From positions 485,501 to 549,500 of the forward strand of contig JAEVLN010000001.1 of assembly GCA_018350325.1 (NCBI GenBank): a DNA stretch of 64,000 bases, in the 5' to 3' direction. A program made the position numbers and the translations under genes. Positions 46,085 through 57,100 of this stretch are shown here, piece after piece. The stretch's first letter is position 1; each line of letters begins with the position of its first letter. The notes beneath the pieces are model-generated. The model saw only the letters and a program-made list of their open reading frames with translations. It did no database searches and was not told the DNA's origin. This DNA is from Globodera rostochiensis. Its lineage: Eukaryota; Nematoda; Chromadorea; Rhabditida; Heteroderidae.

Positions 46085-49000
46085 TCAATGCGACCAGCGA
46101 TCGACCCGGCGCATTTCAGCCGGCGTCAGCTGCAAAACAGCACCTTAAAACGCAAAAAAGGGAATCAAACGCCGCTCAAAACGTTAGCAAAACGTACGGA
46201 CCAATTGCCTTGAGAATGTGCCGTCGCCCGATGACTGACCCCTGACCGACAAATTGGACAAAAATGTTGCGCAGATATGCCATATTCGTCTGACTGCTCG
46301 CCAATGTGAGACGCCCTCAAGGTGGAATGGGTGGTATTTAAAAATTAAAATTGTCGAACAACCCCTCCCTTAATTTCCACCCAACTTTTGTGTCCGAAAA
46401 ACAGTCCCAAATTGTTCTACTATTTGTTTGATCGTCCACCTTCCAGCACTCGTATCTCCTCTTTCAGGGTCTCTATTATCTGCAAATACTGAACATCCTT
46501 CATCAGCATTGCCTGCTCTATGTCACGCATTTTGAGCTCCAATAGCCGAATTATATTTCTGAAGTTTTTCCCGAATCTTCCGTCCACCGTTCTCTCCCCC
46601 TCCCCTCCACAACCTCAGTTCTCCTATCTCCTGCCCCCCCTTGCTCAGTTCTTGCTCGTAAAAAATGTTGCGCGCCGCTGTCCCTGCACTTGTCGAGGCA
46701 TTCTCTCCCATTGGGGCAGAATTTACTTCGGCAAATATCAAAGCGTGGCTCGTACGACGAGAAGTAGTCGAACGGAAAGAAGCTAAGCGCAAAAATCCAA
46801 TGAAACGGCCAAAAACCCACCGGAGAAATTGGTTTGGGTCAGTGCTTCAACAGCGCCTTCTTCGCCAACCGAAGGGCGCCTGTCGTCCATTTCCCCAATG
46901 CTTTGTCCCGTGTCCCGCCTTTTAGAAATGCCGGCATTTCGTGGCCTGCCACAATTCGGTCCTCGGACTCGACATTCCGAGTTCGTGCGGCCGCTAAGCG
47001 ACGGAGTTGCGGACGTCGAACTATCGTTGGGCCGTGGGTCCATGGGAAGGTTGGGAACGGCCTCCGCGGGACAAAAGTGGGCGTCGGAAAAGGCATGGTG
47101 TGCAGCCAAACCATTCCTACAGAAAATTCAAACGGTTCCAAAAAGATAGGAGAGTTTACGGACTTTGTTGCTAACACATATAATACGAGAGCTAATCTTA
47201 CAACCTCTTCTTTGGTATTTCACAATAATGATCAGTAAGCCAAACAAACTTCGTCAACTCGATCTCCCTGTCCTTTTCTGCGATCACTTCAGCAATTCGT
47301 GCCCTCTGTTTGGCCAATTCGTTCTCTAATTCGGTAACTAAAAGCATCAACAAAATTTACGGAGTACGGTCTGATAATCGGCAAATAAATCAGAATACCT
47401 TTTTGTCGAGCCTCAGCTGTGAGTTGGACGAATGAACGCTGTTGGCTGTTCTCCAATTCGATGATACGCTGTCTGAGTACATCGGCTGCCTAAAAGCAAA
47501 TTATTTGGATCTAAGAAAATTCCATTAACGAGCAAGCGGCCCCTGATTCAGCATTTACATTGTCGTGTTGCTTCTTAGTGCGCTCGTAGTTCTCCTCCAA
47601 AGTTCCCAATTTGTGTTGTAAATGCCCAATCAAAGACTTGAAGTGGTCCAACTCTTTGCGAGACGTCAGACAAAAGCCGCAAGGGTTTTCTTCGTTGGTT
47701 GCCGCATGAGGTGGTTCAACCGTGTTGAGAACATTCAAACTGGCGGAGGACTCATTACGACTGGGAGATTCTGAACAAAAAGGCGGCACGGGCGTGGACG
47801 AGGAGTTGCCCAAATAGTCTAAAATGTTGGAGTGCACTCCGCTGTTACTAGACAATGGCCTTCGGGGGTCGGGTGACGATGCGACATGGAAAAGCGCAGC
47901 TGAATGGGAAAACAATCGGAAAAATCTGAACAAAGTTACCAAACCAATAGGATCCAGATCGGGCTGTTGCTTCAGCAATTCATGATAAAGGGCTCGAAAT
48001 CTGTCCATAGCGGACACTTCCTCCTCTTCCGTCTTTAAAGTGTTGTCCTTTTCCAATGCTTTTTTTGCTCGCAATTGGTCCGACTCCGCCACTTTTGCCT
48101 CCAATTCGATTCCTCTTCTCTCGGCCTGGGCACATCGTTCACTGATTTCCCTAACTCTTTGCTCCAGTTGTTCAATTCTTACATCTTTTTCGCGCAGTTG
48201 TGTCTCGTTAATGGCATTTCGCGTTCGAAATACACTAAGCTCCTTGTCGCAATGACGACTAACCGAATAAGACAGAATACACTGAAATCATGGAAATCCA
48301 CGCTCTACCTTCACGTTGATCAATTCGTCTTTTATAACGCGCACTGTCGGAGTCAGCTCCGCCTTTTTGCGCAATGTTTCAATTTCTTGCTCCAAATGAC
48401 CCATCAGCTTCAATCGAACCTCCACCCGCTTGATCAACTCGTCCTTCGACGCCAATCTTTGACTCATTTCTGTGATCTAAATGACCAAAATACTGTGTCC
48501 AGACTGTCCAATTCAAATGAGGCTTCGAATTTACCTGTTTCTCAAGCAGTTCCGCGTGTTTCTTCTCTTTCGAGTACTGCTGCTGAAGCTCTGCCAACAC
48601 CATGCCATGTTCAGTCATAGCCTTCTCATATGCCTCTTTAGACTCGGTCAAATTCGCACGGAGTTGCTTCTGTCAAAGGGGGTTAAGCGGTGTCGTCGCC
48701 CAATTGGTTCAATACCAAGTGTTGGGTCTTATTCTGCTGTTTCAACAACTTGAGCTGTTGCTCCATATCATTGCCCCGTTTTAGCAGCTCGTCTTTCGCT
48801 TCCTTAAAGAAAATTCTTTTTTGGATTTCGAGGGGGGGGGGCAGACTTATGCCCCCCTATGGCCCACGCCTCTCCTTAGCCTATTATTCTTGGTAAGTCC
48901 ACCCACCACCAGCAATCGTCTGTCCTTTTTGAACTCCATCTCTTTGCGTTTGTTGACCAAAGTTAAAGTGGAAATCGCCTGCTTTAGCGCCTCCATTTGT

Positions 49001-49677
49001 TCGACAACGGACAGCTGAGAATATTGGCATGGATAGTGCCACAAAAACCCTCAAATGGCACCTTCTCCCCCTCCCCCTGCGTCCCAAGCGCAATTCCCTC
49101 CTCATTCTCTCCTCCGTCCTCATTCGGTTGTCCCCCTCCGCTCTTTCCATCATCTGATGAAAGCAAACTCAGCGCAACTTCCAACGATTGTTTCTCAGTC
49201 GTCAGACTTTTGTAAGCGCTCACCAAATCTGTGAATGCTTAATCGTAACTGCATAAATCCAACTTTTCTGCGTTAAGTTAAACCACTCGGTAATGGAAAA
49301 GTTTGAAAGTTCTTCTTTTTGTTAGTTTGCTACCGTTCGATAGCACGAAAGGTCTAGGCAATTCAAACTAATTTGAGGGTTATTATGGCGCGCTAAGTTG
49401 GCACAAAAATTTGCGATTTTCACACCTTTTAAGCTATACATTTTTGAGAAAAGAGAATCAAAACAATAATTTCCGAATGGTACTAATTTTAAGAATATCT
49501 ATTTGGCTAACTAACAAAAAAGCTGATGCTTCAAACTTGTCCAATCCGTACACCGCGGCGGTCACCTTTGATCTTCGCTTCATATCGGACAATTTGCAAC
49601 TTCTGCTCCTCAAAATCTCTTCTCAAAAATGAGCAATTAGAACAATCCATATTTTGTATCTGTTCGGATTTGCCCAT
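46085..49677 (-). CDS. GRIP-domain golgin GCC1 / GCC88
   Basis: This is a coiled-coil tether of the trans-Golgi network for endosome-to-Golgi traffic. The start at 49677 gives MGKSEQIQNMDCSNCSFLRR, then EEQKLQIVRYEAKIK, spliced to DLVSAYKSLTTEKQSLEVAL, which matches the ETQKKQLLQYQARLKDVVRAYKSL start of GCC1. Long heptad-rich exons follow (LSVVEQMEALKQAISTLTLV; HGMVLAELQQQYSKEKKHAE; QRLASKDELIKRVEVRLKLM; ELDHFKSLIGHLQHKLGTLE). The last exons are the GRIP domain: NMAYLRNIFVQFV, with the conserved Tyr that binds ARL1, RRHILKAIG spliced to AVLQLTPAEMRRVDRWSH, and the stop at 46085. A transposon-like element lies 14 bases upstream of the ATG. Confidence 0.88.
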
Positions 49678-49699
49678 TATTTACATAGAAATGATAAAC

Positions 49700-50395
49700 G
49701 GTTCTAGTCCGGTTTATGCGTCCCATGAACTTTTATGCGTCCCATGAACTTTTATGCGTCCCATAAACTTTTATGCGTCCCATAAAACTTTTGTGCGTCC
49801 CATGAACTTTTACGCGTCCCATGATGCCGTGTAAATGTTTTACTTTAGAAATTTTTTGGTAAGCCTAAAGAATGAGGGTCCCAATTTTTTAATCAAAAAA
49901 TAAAAACTTTTTATAAAGTCGTTAGAAAATAGTTTCTAAGGCTTTTCTGGGACGTAGAATCCGAATCTGATATCTAAAAAGACGAAGTCCGTTTGGTTGT
50001 TTGTTTTTTGAACAAAGTAATACTCCAGTTTGTTCCCCCCTTATTGGAAAAATAAATTTTTTTGTTTTGAAGTTAAGAAAATGATTAGGGGTATTCCGGG
50101 GGCCTAGAATCCGAATCTGACCACCTCCATTTCGACCGATTTTAAACCCCGGAGGGGAACAAACTGGAGTATTACCTTTTTTTTAAAAATGGGGGGTATC
50201 AGCTTTACTATTACCAAAAATCAAGTACTTGATGAAAAAATCTTAGACATGACAAAATTGATGTAGAACTCCATGGGACGCATAAAAGTTTTATGGGACG
50301 CATAAAAGTTCATGGGACGCATAAAAGTTTATGGGACGCATAAAAGTTCATGGGACGCATAAAAGTTCATGGGACGCATAAACCGGACTAGAACC
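49700..50395. mobile_element. 696-bp inverted-repeat element with perfect 8-bp target duplication
   Basis: The ends are inverted: GGTTCTAGTCCGGTTTATGC at 49700 and its reverse complement, ending at 50395. Both flanks carry TGATAAAC (49692-49699 and 50396-50403). Inside each end the 19-20 base unit TTATGCGTCCCATGAACTT repeats about six times on the left (to about 49825) and about six times inverted on the right (from about 50272). A second internal inverted pair (CTCCAGTTTGTTCCCCC and GGGAACAAACTGGAG) lies near 50023 and 50155. No transposase frame is present. The 8-bp duplication suits a hAT- or P-type non-autonomous element. It sits in the EMC6-GCC1 spacer. Confidence 0.92.
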
Positions 50396-50524
50396 TGATA
50401 AACAATATAAATATATTTTATGTAACGTTTGAACGAGGACTTAACCCTTTCGCGTCGATTGTGTTAAAATTTTAGCATTTTATTGAATGGAAATAGAAAT
50501 GTGAAGGAGGTCAATTGGAAAAGC

Positions 50525-51254
50525 CTAATAAACGTGCACAAGTCCGTAGACAAACACCCAAAAGAGCACGTAAGTGAAAAGGCCACCGACGACCGAATGG
50601 GTGAGGAGAAGTGAACGACTCGTGAAGAAAGCGCTCCACCGAAATCCCGCCTTGTAATGCCAGACAAAAGCCTTCGAAGGGAAAGTTTGGTCGGATTAGA
50701 AAGTCATTAACCATGGTCAGATTTTATATTTTAATTCGTAGGACCTGCAAAAGAACGCAGATGAAGTATAACAGGAAGCCCAATGTGCCAGTTAGGCCAA
50801 GAATGCCACTGGCCATCCCACTCACGGCCGCCTGGCACGTCCTGCTCTGCTCCAACACCTGAACAGCCATCATCCGTTAGGTGGGCAGATGCCGGCAAAT
50901 CAACGAGTTAAATAAAAATGGAACTTGCCCTTTTTAGTAGGATTTAGCCTTGTAATTTTTTTTTCGCGCCGATCACTAATTTTAATGTCATAAATGTAAT
51001 AAATCAAAAAAAAACATTTTCCCAGCTGACTGATCAGAAAGAACCTGATAGTTATTGCGCAAGGCTGAGTCGCTGTAAATGTGCTTTTGTGGCGGTTGTT
51101 GACCTTTGTTAGAAACATTTTTCACTGCTAAGGGCAACGACGACCGGGTCGGGGCCGTGATTTCCGTTGACGAAGGTAAAGTCGAAGCCAAATTATGTTG
51201 CTGCTGCTTTTTCAAGGACGATGATACACCGCCGCTTTTTCTTTCGCTTTTCAT
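50525..51254 (-). CDS. emc-6: ER membrane protein complex subunit 6 (EMC6)
   Basis: EMC6 is a small multi-span subunit of the EMC insertase in the ER. The start at 51254 gives a hydrophilic Ser/Gln-rich N terminus ([19 protein letters not shown]), longer than in human EMC6. Then comes [11 protein letters not shown], spliced (donor GTTCTT, acceptor TGTTCAG) to [20 protein letters not shown] and [18 protein letters not shown], matching the AVLDYCRTSVSALSG..AGILGLTG signature. A second intron leads to [20 protein letters not shown], then [20 protein letters not shown] and the stop at 50525, nearly identical to the human C terminus. Without the transposon insertion it would lie about 143 bases upstream of GCC1. 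Confidence 0.9.
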
Positions 51255-52994
51255 TGAGCGGCAAACCGTTTAAAACAAATAAAAATCTGCAAAACGTTAA
51301 AAGAGCTAGACCAGCACATTTTCAGTAAAATTTATATGCTTTTGTGTGTAAAAAAGAAAAATAGCCACGTTTAATTTGTTCTGTTTTAAAGGATGTTCGG
51401 GAGAGATTAGCCGTAGGGAAGGAAATAAAACATAATGCCAACTTTTAATTCAAATTTCATTCTGATGCCGACCTTCGCCTACGCTTATTGAACACTTGAA
51501 GGCTTTTTGGTGTTCGAAAGGGCTAAATTGAGTAACCATCGAGATTCCGTGCTACCAGAAATATTCATGCCAAAGTTCGACGGAATTCAACGAATATTTT
51601 GGAAGCTAACCATCACACACTTTTGACACCGACCAAAAAGGACGCCCATTATTCCCCCCACCCCCCCCCCCCCCCCGTTTCCTTCCAACCTCAAACAGAC
51701 GCCTCTCATATACAGATAGATGATACATAATACACCCCCCCCACCCCACCCCTCCCTCCCCCCATTCTCCTCACAAACCGCACGCCCTCTGGGAACTCCC
51801 CAATTTTTTGTTCACCCCGATTCAAAAAATCTGATTAATGCGCGTTATCCGGAGTATGATTACTGCGAAATAGGGAATTAAACATGCTCAAAAACAAAAA
51901 AACGAAACTGAAAAAACGCCCAAGGAAGAAAAACGAAGCTTCACCATCCGGACGGTCATTTCCCAATGCTTCTCTGTCCGTTCGTTTCTTTGTCCCTAAA
52001 GGAATGAATCTCCCCCCCCCCCCCCATTTATGTATTTGTATGTATTAATTGCCTTTCCCGGTAAACGTTGCTTCTGTCTATCTTTCCACGACCGGTCTAT
52101 GTCTTTATTTTCTTTTATCGTCATTACTCTTCGCACAATGCATAAAGGAAACACAACCAAAGGATTCCGCTGACTGATCACTGATCAACCATCCGTCCAC
52201 TATTCAAAGACACATTCATTCATAACTGCCGATGTGAGCTTAATTCCTAAAGCGTGACCTCTGATGCAGATACGGCCGGATAAGCTGCTTAAGATGATAA
52301 GTGATCTGTTCGAACTCTCTCCCATTAGCAAACTTCACTTTTAAATCTTTTCTCAAAGATGGAATGGAGAGAGTTTGAATGATGGCATTCATAACGCCAA
52401 GAAATAACGGACTTCCCATCGATTAAGGGGCATTATAATAACCGATCGGAGGAAGATGGAGTAAAAGGGAGGGGGAGGGGTCACGCCAAAAGGCGTAAAT
52501 AAACGAACGGAATGGGATTTAAACGCGAACAAAGGGAGGGAGGGGGGGGGGGGCTTGCCCGCCGGGGGCTCTCATGTCGGATAACCCCGCGGGGGAAGGG
52601 GGGGGGCAGTCAACCCCCCGGGGCTGGGTGGGGAGGGGAAGGCCAGCAGGAAGGCCCTGCGATTTTTCAAACGAACAAAAATGACGCGTATTTCCTCCCA
52701 CCCCTAATCCATCTTCACCTTATTTTCCTTCATTCCCTCACTCCCCCCCCCAACCATCCATTAATTTGCACCCTTCTCACACCCCCCGAGGGGAGGAAGG
52801 AACAGCTGTCCCTGTCCTTCCTCCGTCTAAATAGCCCAATCTCATCTTCACCTTCAACAAAACCCTCACCCATTCACACACGCTGAGTCAATAACATTTC
52901 TCTTGGGCATATTTTGTATTAAACCATCCGTTGAACCATAACATATCCAGCCATCTTAAACATCGGTGGGTGAGAGGAGAGGCGGGCAGTGCCC
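51255..52994. other. Gene-poor low-complexity region
   Basis: I see no supportable gene here. The region has several long C-runs (51655-51680, 51735-51770, 52010-52025) and G-runs (52540-52615). A GC-rich open frame at 52512-52886 has biased composition and no recognisable content. The 51.26-51.6 kb part probably includes the EMC6 promoter. Confidence 0.5.
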
Positions 52995-54100
52995 CCCCCC
53001 TCCTTCGCCCCCGGGTGCCCCCCCCCCTCCCCTCCCCTCCCCTCCCCTCCCCCTCTCCCTCGGTTAGCCCCTCCCTGGTTAGCTCCCCCCCCCCCTCCCC
53101 TCCCCTCCTTTGCGCCTCCCCTCCCCCCCCCCCCTCGGTTAGCCCCTCCTTGGTTAGCTCCCCCCCCTCCCCTCCTTTGCGCCTCCCCTCCCCCCCCCCT
53201 CGGTTAGTTAGCCCCCTCCCCCCCCCTCCTTCGCCCCCGGGTAGCCCCTCCCTTCCCCCCTCTCCCTCGGTTAGCGCCCCCCCTCCCCTCCCTCGGTTAG
53301 CTCCCCCCTCCCCCGGTTAGCCCCTCCCCGGTTAGCTCCCCCTCCCTCCATCGCCCCCCCCGGTTAGCCCCCCCCCTCTCCCTCGGTTAGCGCCCCCCCC
53401 CTCCCCTCCCTCGGTTAGCCCCCTCCCTCGGTTAGCTCCCCCCTCCCCCGGTTAGCCCCTCCCCGGTTAGCTCCCCTTCCCTCCATCGCCCCCCCCCCGG
53501 TTAGCCCCCCCCTCTCCCTCGGTTAGCGCCCCCCCCTCCCCTCCCTCGGTTAGCCCCCTCCCTCGGTTAGCTCCCCCCTCCCTCGGTTAGCTCCCCCCTC
53601 CCCCGGTTAGCCCCTCCCCGGTTAGCTCCCCCTCCCTCCATCGCCCCCCCCCCGGTTAGCCCCCCCCCTCTCCCTCGGTTAGCGCCCCCCCCTCCCCTCC
53701 CTCGGTTAGCCCCCTCCCTCGGTTAGCTCCCCCCTCCCCCGGTTAGCCCCTCCCCGGTTAGCTCCCCTTCCCTCCATCGCCCCCCCCCCGGTTAGCCCCC
53801 CCTCTCTCCCTCGGTTAGCGCCCCCCCCTCCCCTCCCTCGGTTAGCCCCCTCCCTCGGTTAGCTCCCCCCTCCCCCGGTTAGCCCCTCCCCGGTTAGCTC
53901 CCCTTCCCTCCATCGCCCCCCCCCCCGGTTAGCCCCCCCCCCCTCTCCCTCGGTTAGCCCCTCCCCGGTTAGCTCCCCCTCCCTCCATCGCCCCCCCGGT
54001 TAGCCCCCCCCCCTCTCCCTCGGTTAGCCCCCCTCCCTCGGTTAGCCCCCCTCCCCGCCTCCTTTGGTTAGCCCCCCACTCCCCCTCCCCCGGTTAGCCC
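52995..54100. repeat. C-rich minisatellite built on CGGTTAG
   Basis: For about 1.1 kb the plus strand is C/T-rich with the 7-mer CGGTTAG (or GGTTAGC) every 15-30 bases, between tracts such as CCCCTCCC. Monomers are arranged in a higher-order unit of about 150 bases that includes CCTTCCCTCCATCGCCCCC and recurs about five times (for example at 53350, 53480, 53635, 53770 and 53905). The minus strand has closely spaced G-runs. The open frames here encode Pro/Ser-rich artefacts. Confidence 0.9.
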
Positions 54101-55480
54101 TTCTCAGTTGCACTGTGTGGATGCTTGGAAAGAATGTTTGGGGGCGGATTTACCCTCACCCCAACGGACCCACCCGCCCATCCAACGCCCTCCGCTGCCA
54201 AATGCCCAATTCGGTCGGGCCACCCCCCTGTTTAAGTTTGGGTAATTTACCCTTTCTTCTTTGGTCGGTCAGTTTAACGGAAGAGGGGACATGGGGGGAG
54301 GGAGGGAAGACAAACTCTGTGGGGGACGGGAAATCCCCCCCCCCCGGACGTTGAGAATAATGCCCCGGGCCCATCGCTGCTCATTCTCGGCAACTGCTCT
54401 CGCAATTATGCGACCTCCGGCGATTCTCCCCTCTCCGATTGCACTCTTTTTCTTTTATAGCTGAAAAGCCACCAGCCCAATCAGAAGATCAACCCGGACT
54501 TTATAATCGATGGAGCCTAATTTTCATTTTTCAAAACACCCGCCAATTGTCTCAGCCGATGAATGAATTGCACGCGTTCGAACAAGCCCCCCCCCCCCTC
54601 TTTTGGCCAGGAACCCCCCCCCCCCTCCCCCCCCCCCTCCCCCCCCCCTCACCCCCCCCTCACCCCCCCCCTCTTTTGGCAGGGATCCCCGGGGGGGGGG
54701 GGTCAGTGTGCACAACACACGGGACGGGTCCCATGGCCACCACAAAGGTTTTTGGTGTTTTCCTCTCAAATAATTTGGCCATTTTCCATACGTCCAATTC
54801 AACATTTTTAGACTAAAAGGAGAATTGTTTTTTGAGGGGGAGGAGGGGGGGGGGGTCTGTCGCCTCCCACCCCCCCCCCCCATTTTATTTTATGTACCAC
54901 ACCATCCCAAAGGTGCGGAAATTCAAATTTCGATTTGCTTTTGCACAGTCAAATGACAGTTAAGAAAAGATAAAAATTCGGTAGGAAATGGCAAAGTTGG
55001 CTCTCCGATGTTTCGGCCCTTCCGTAGCAGTCCGGAGGCTTTCTGCAACAGCAACAGATTATTAGCTTATTTGTCAATCATTGATCAATGATCATTATCG
55101 TCATTAACCCTTTCTAATCCCGCGCATTTTTCTGATTTCTCCAAATGCAATGCAAAAAGTGCAAAAAAGCGTCAAGTTCCTTCAATTCTTCCATTGCTGG
55201 AACTTTGAAAAGGGCCCTTTACTCTGTCACTTTGCACAATTCCCTCAATCCCAAGGGACAAAATGTCTCTCCTTCACGCTTTTCCCATTTTCATATCGTT
55301 CATTCAATGCCCTTTTGGCCCTTTGAGCCCCCCCCCCCCTCCCCCTCCTCCAAATGTCGCTTATGTTCATCACCAATCCAAAATGTCCCCCCCCCCCATT
55401 CACTCCATCCGTTTTTCTGTCTCCAGCACTGAGTATGTACATATGAGAGTTATTGTTGAATAAATATATTTTGGTTAACG
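54101..55480. other. Low-complexity spacer, no firm gene
   Basis: This stretch has C-runs at 54585-54675, a G-run at 54690-54702, further C/G runs near 54830-54885 and 55325-55395, and AT-rich DNA between. Open frames across the runs are compositional. I found no recognisable protein segment. Confidence 0.45.
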
Positions 55481-55506
55481 CCCTCTCCCCCCAAGGGTTT
55501 TGCCGA

Positions 55507-56535
55507 GAATGAAGTCGGCCCCGTCCAAGTCGTCGTTGCCGGCGGCAGAGAGGCGCAAACAGTCGGAGCCGGACAGAAGACGGCAGCAATCTGCCAAAAG
55601 TTCGCCAACCCGCGAAATGGCACCTTTTTTCTCCGTTTTTTATCGGGGCATTAGCGGAATCAGCCGGGTGGTCTGTGAAAGACTTTGACAAAGCGTAAAT
55701 TCGAAATTAAGACAAAGTCTCCAAGTCGCGGCGAACTGTTGGAGAAGGACGGGGAGAGGGACGGGGAAAAGGCCAAGTCGAAGGCGGCACAATCGCAGGG
55801 GGAGAGTCGGGTGAGAATTGGGGCAAAACTTTAGAAAAACTTTGAATTCGACAGAAATGTGCCGTTGCTGATAAGCCTCCGCTTCCCTCGTCAAAGGCGA
55901 AGGGCGGCTGCGCGAACGCGGCGGACGGACGCGGCGCGTGGGACAGAGCGAGCGCAAAGGGCGGGGGGCGGTCCAGGTCAACCGCCGATTTGCACGCGGC
56001 GAAGGCGGCCGCGGCAGCGGAGGGCAAAAATTGGAGGGAGGCGGGCGAAGGTTGGCGAAGGGCCAAAATATTGTTGAAAGTGTCCTCAAAATGTACATTT
56101 AGTGACGGCGCCCGGCACGTCCTCCCACCCCACGCCGTCAAAAAAAGCGGTGAGCTCGGCGCCCAACTCGCCCCAGCAGACGGGCGCCTCGCGGAAATGG
56201 TTGGCGGACGCTTTGTCAAACCGTTCCCCGAACGTCCCGCCCCCGCCCCTTTAGGCCCCTCGGATTGTTCTCTTCCCGGACGCCGCAGTCCCGCGACTCC
56301 TCCGCCGTCCCGCCACAGCCGCCGCCGCCTTCAATAAAAATGCCGAACGGACTTTCGAGGCACCGACCGAGCCAAAACGGCGCTAATGAGGAACATCCGA
56401 CGGCACTGAGCTTCAGGCAGCGAATTCGGTTGCATAAGGGCGTCAGGACGGGCAAAATCCCAATGGACGCACTCCATCAGACATATCGGGGCGGCAGCAG
56501 AAAAGGTGGGCGTGTGGACGGGTCGGATGTTTGAT
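55507..56535 (+). CDS. Possible unrecognised gene, basic and Ser/Ala-rich
   Basis: I do not recognise this. Plus-strand coding-like segments are MKSAPSKSSLPAAERRKQSE (55510), SPSRGELLEKDGERDGEKAK (55710), then AVADKPPLPSSKAKGG and a long Ala/Arg-rich stretch (55860-56100), and lastly ALSFRQRIRLHKGVRTGKIP with MDALHQTYRGG (56405-56500). GT and AG sites lie at plausible places, such as AGTCGGGTGAGAATT and TTCGACAG. The GC-rich repeats allow open frames in several phases, so the model is weak. It could be the 5' part of the next entry's gene, with the 56.6-56.9 kb minisatellite in an intron. Confidence 0.3.
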
Positions 56536-56595
56536 CAGCCCGTTTTGATCGGAATTACGAATACGGAGGTTAATTATTTAAATCCCTCCATTCTT

Positions 56596-56875
56596 TACTT
56601 AATTTCATTCATTAATTCATTAATTTATTCAATAGTTTCTCAAAACCAATTAAATACTTAATTTCATTCATTAATTCATTAATTTATTCAATAGTTTCTC
56701 AAAACCAATTAAATACTTAATTTCATTCATTAATTTATTCAATAGTTTCTCAAAACCAATTAAATACTTAATTTCATTCATTAATTCATTAATTTATTCA
56801 ATAGTTTCTCAAAACCAATTAAATACTTAATTTCATTCATTAATTTATTCAATAGTTTTTCAAAACCAATTATAA
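56596..56875. repeat. AT-rich minisatellite, 57-65 base unit, about 5 copies
   Basis: The unit TTAATTTCATTCATTAATTC...ATTTATTCAATAGTTTCTCAAAACCAATTAAATAC repeats about five times. Copies are of two lengths, depending on whether ATTAATTC is present once or twice. The copies are nearly identical, suggesting recent expansion. Confidence 0.92.
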
Positions 56876-57100
56876 ATGACACCAAATATGTAAAATAACT
56901 AATTGGCTGCAAATTGTGCAGTTTCTCCTTTCGTTTGGGGGTCTCTGGAGAAAGAGCGGCGATTATTCCGTTCATCGACCTTGGAAAGTCCTCCAAAATT
57001 CACAAATATTCGCTTTAATGATGATTTGGGAGTGAGAATCGGCGGGTAGTTTGAAGGTTAATGCCTTTCCGTGTGATTGTTGTTGTGTCTGATTGATCAA

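Noticed and set aside
46783..47238. Overlapping open frames of 100-134 residues on both strands
   Set aside because: They overlap the golgin gene region and lack recognisable content; the coiled-coil reading frame on the minus strand is the supported one.
48826..48895. Possible third copy of the GGCGTAGCC-ended element in a golgin intron
   Set aside because: Only a G-run, a short C-run and a loose GGCCCACGCC string are shared; no inverted end or duplication could be matched.
52989..53320. Pro/Ser-rich open frames in the C-rich minisatellite
   Set aside because: The composition follows directly from the CCCCTCCC and CGGTTAG units; there is no start context or splice structure.
56781..56996. 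Minus-strand 71-residue frame with repeated IGFEKLLNKLMN
   Set aside because: The repeated peptide is the translation of the AT-rich minisatellite.
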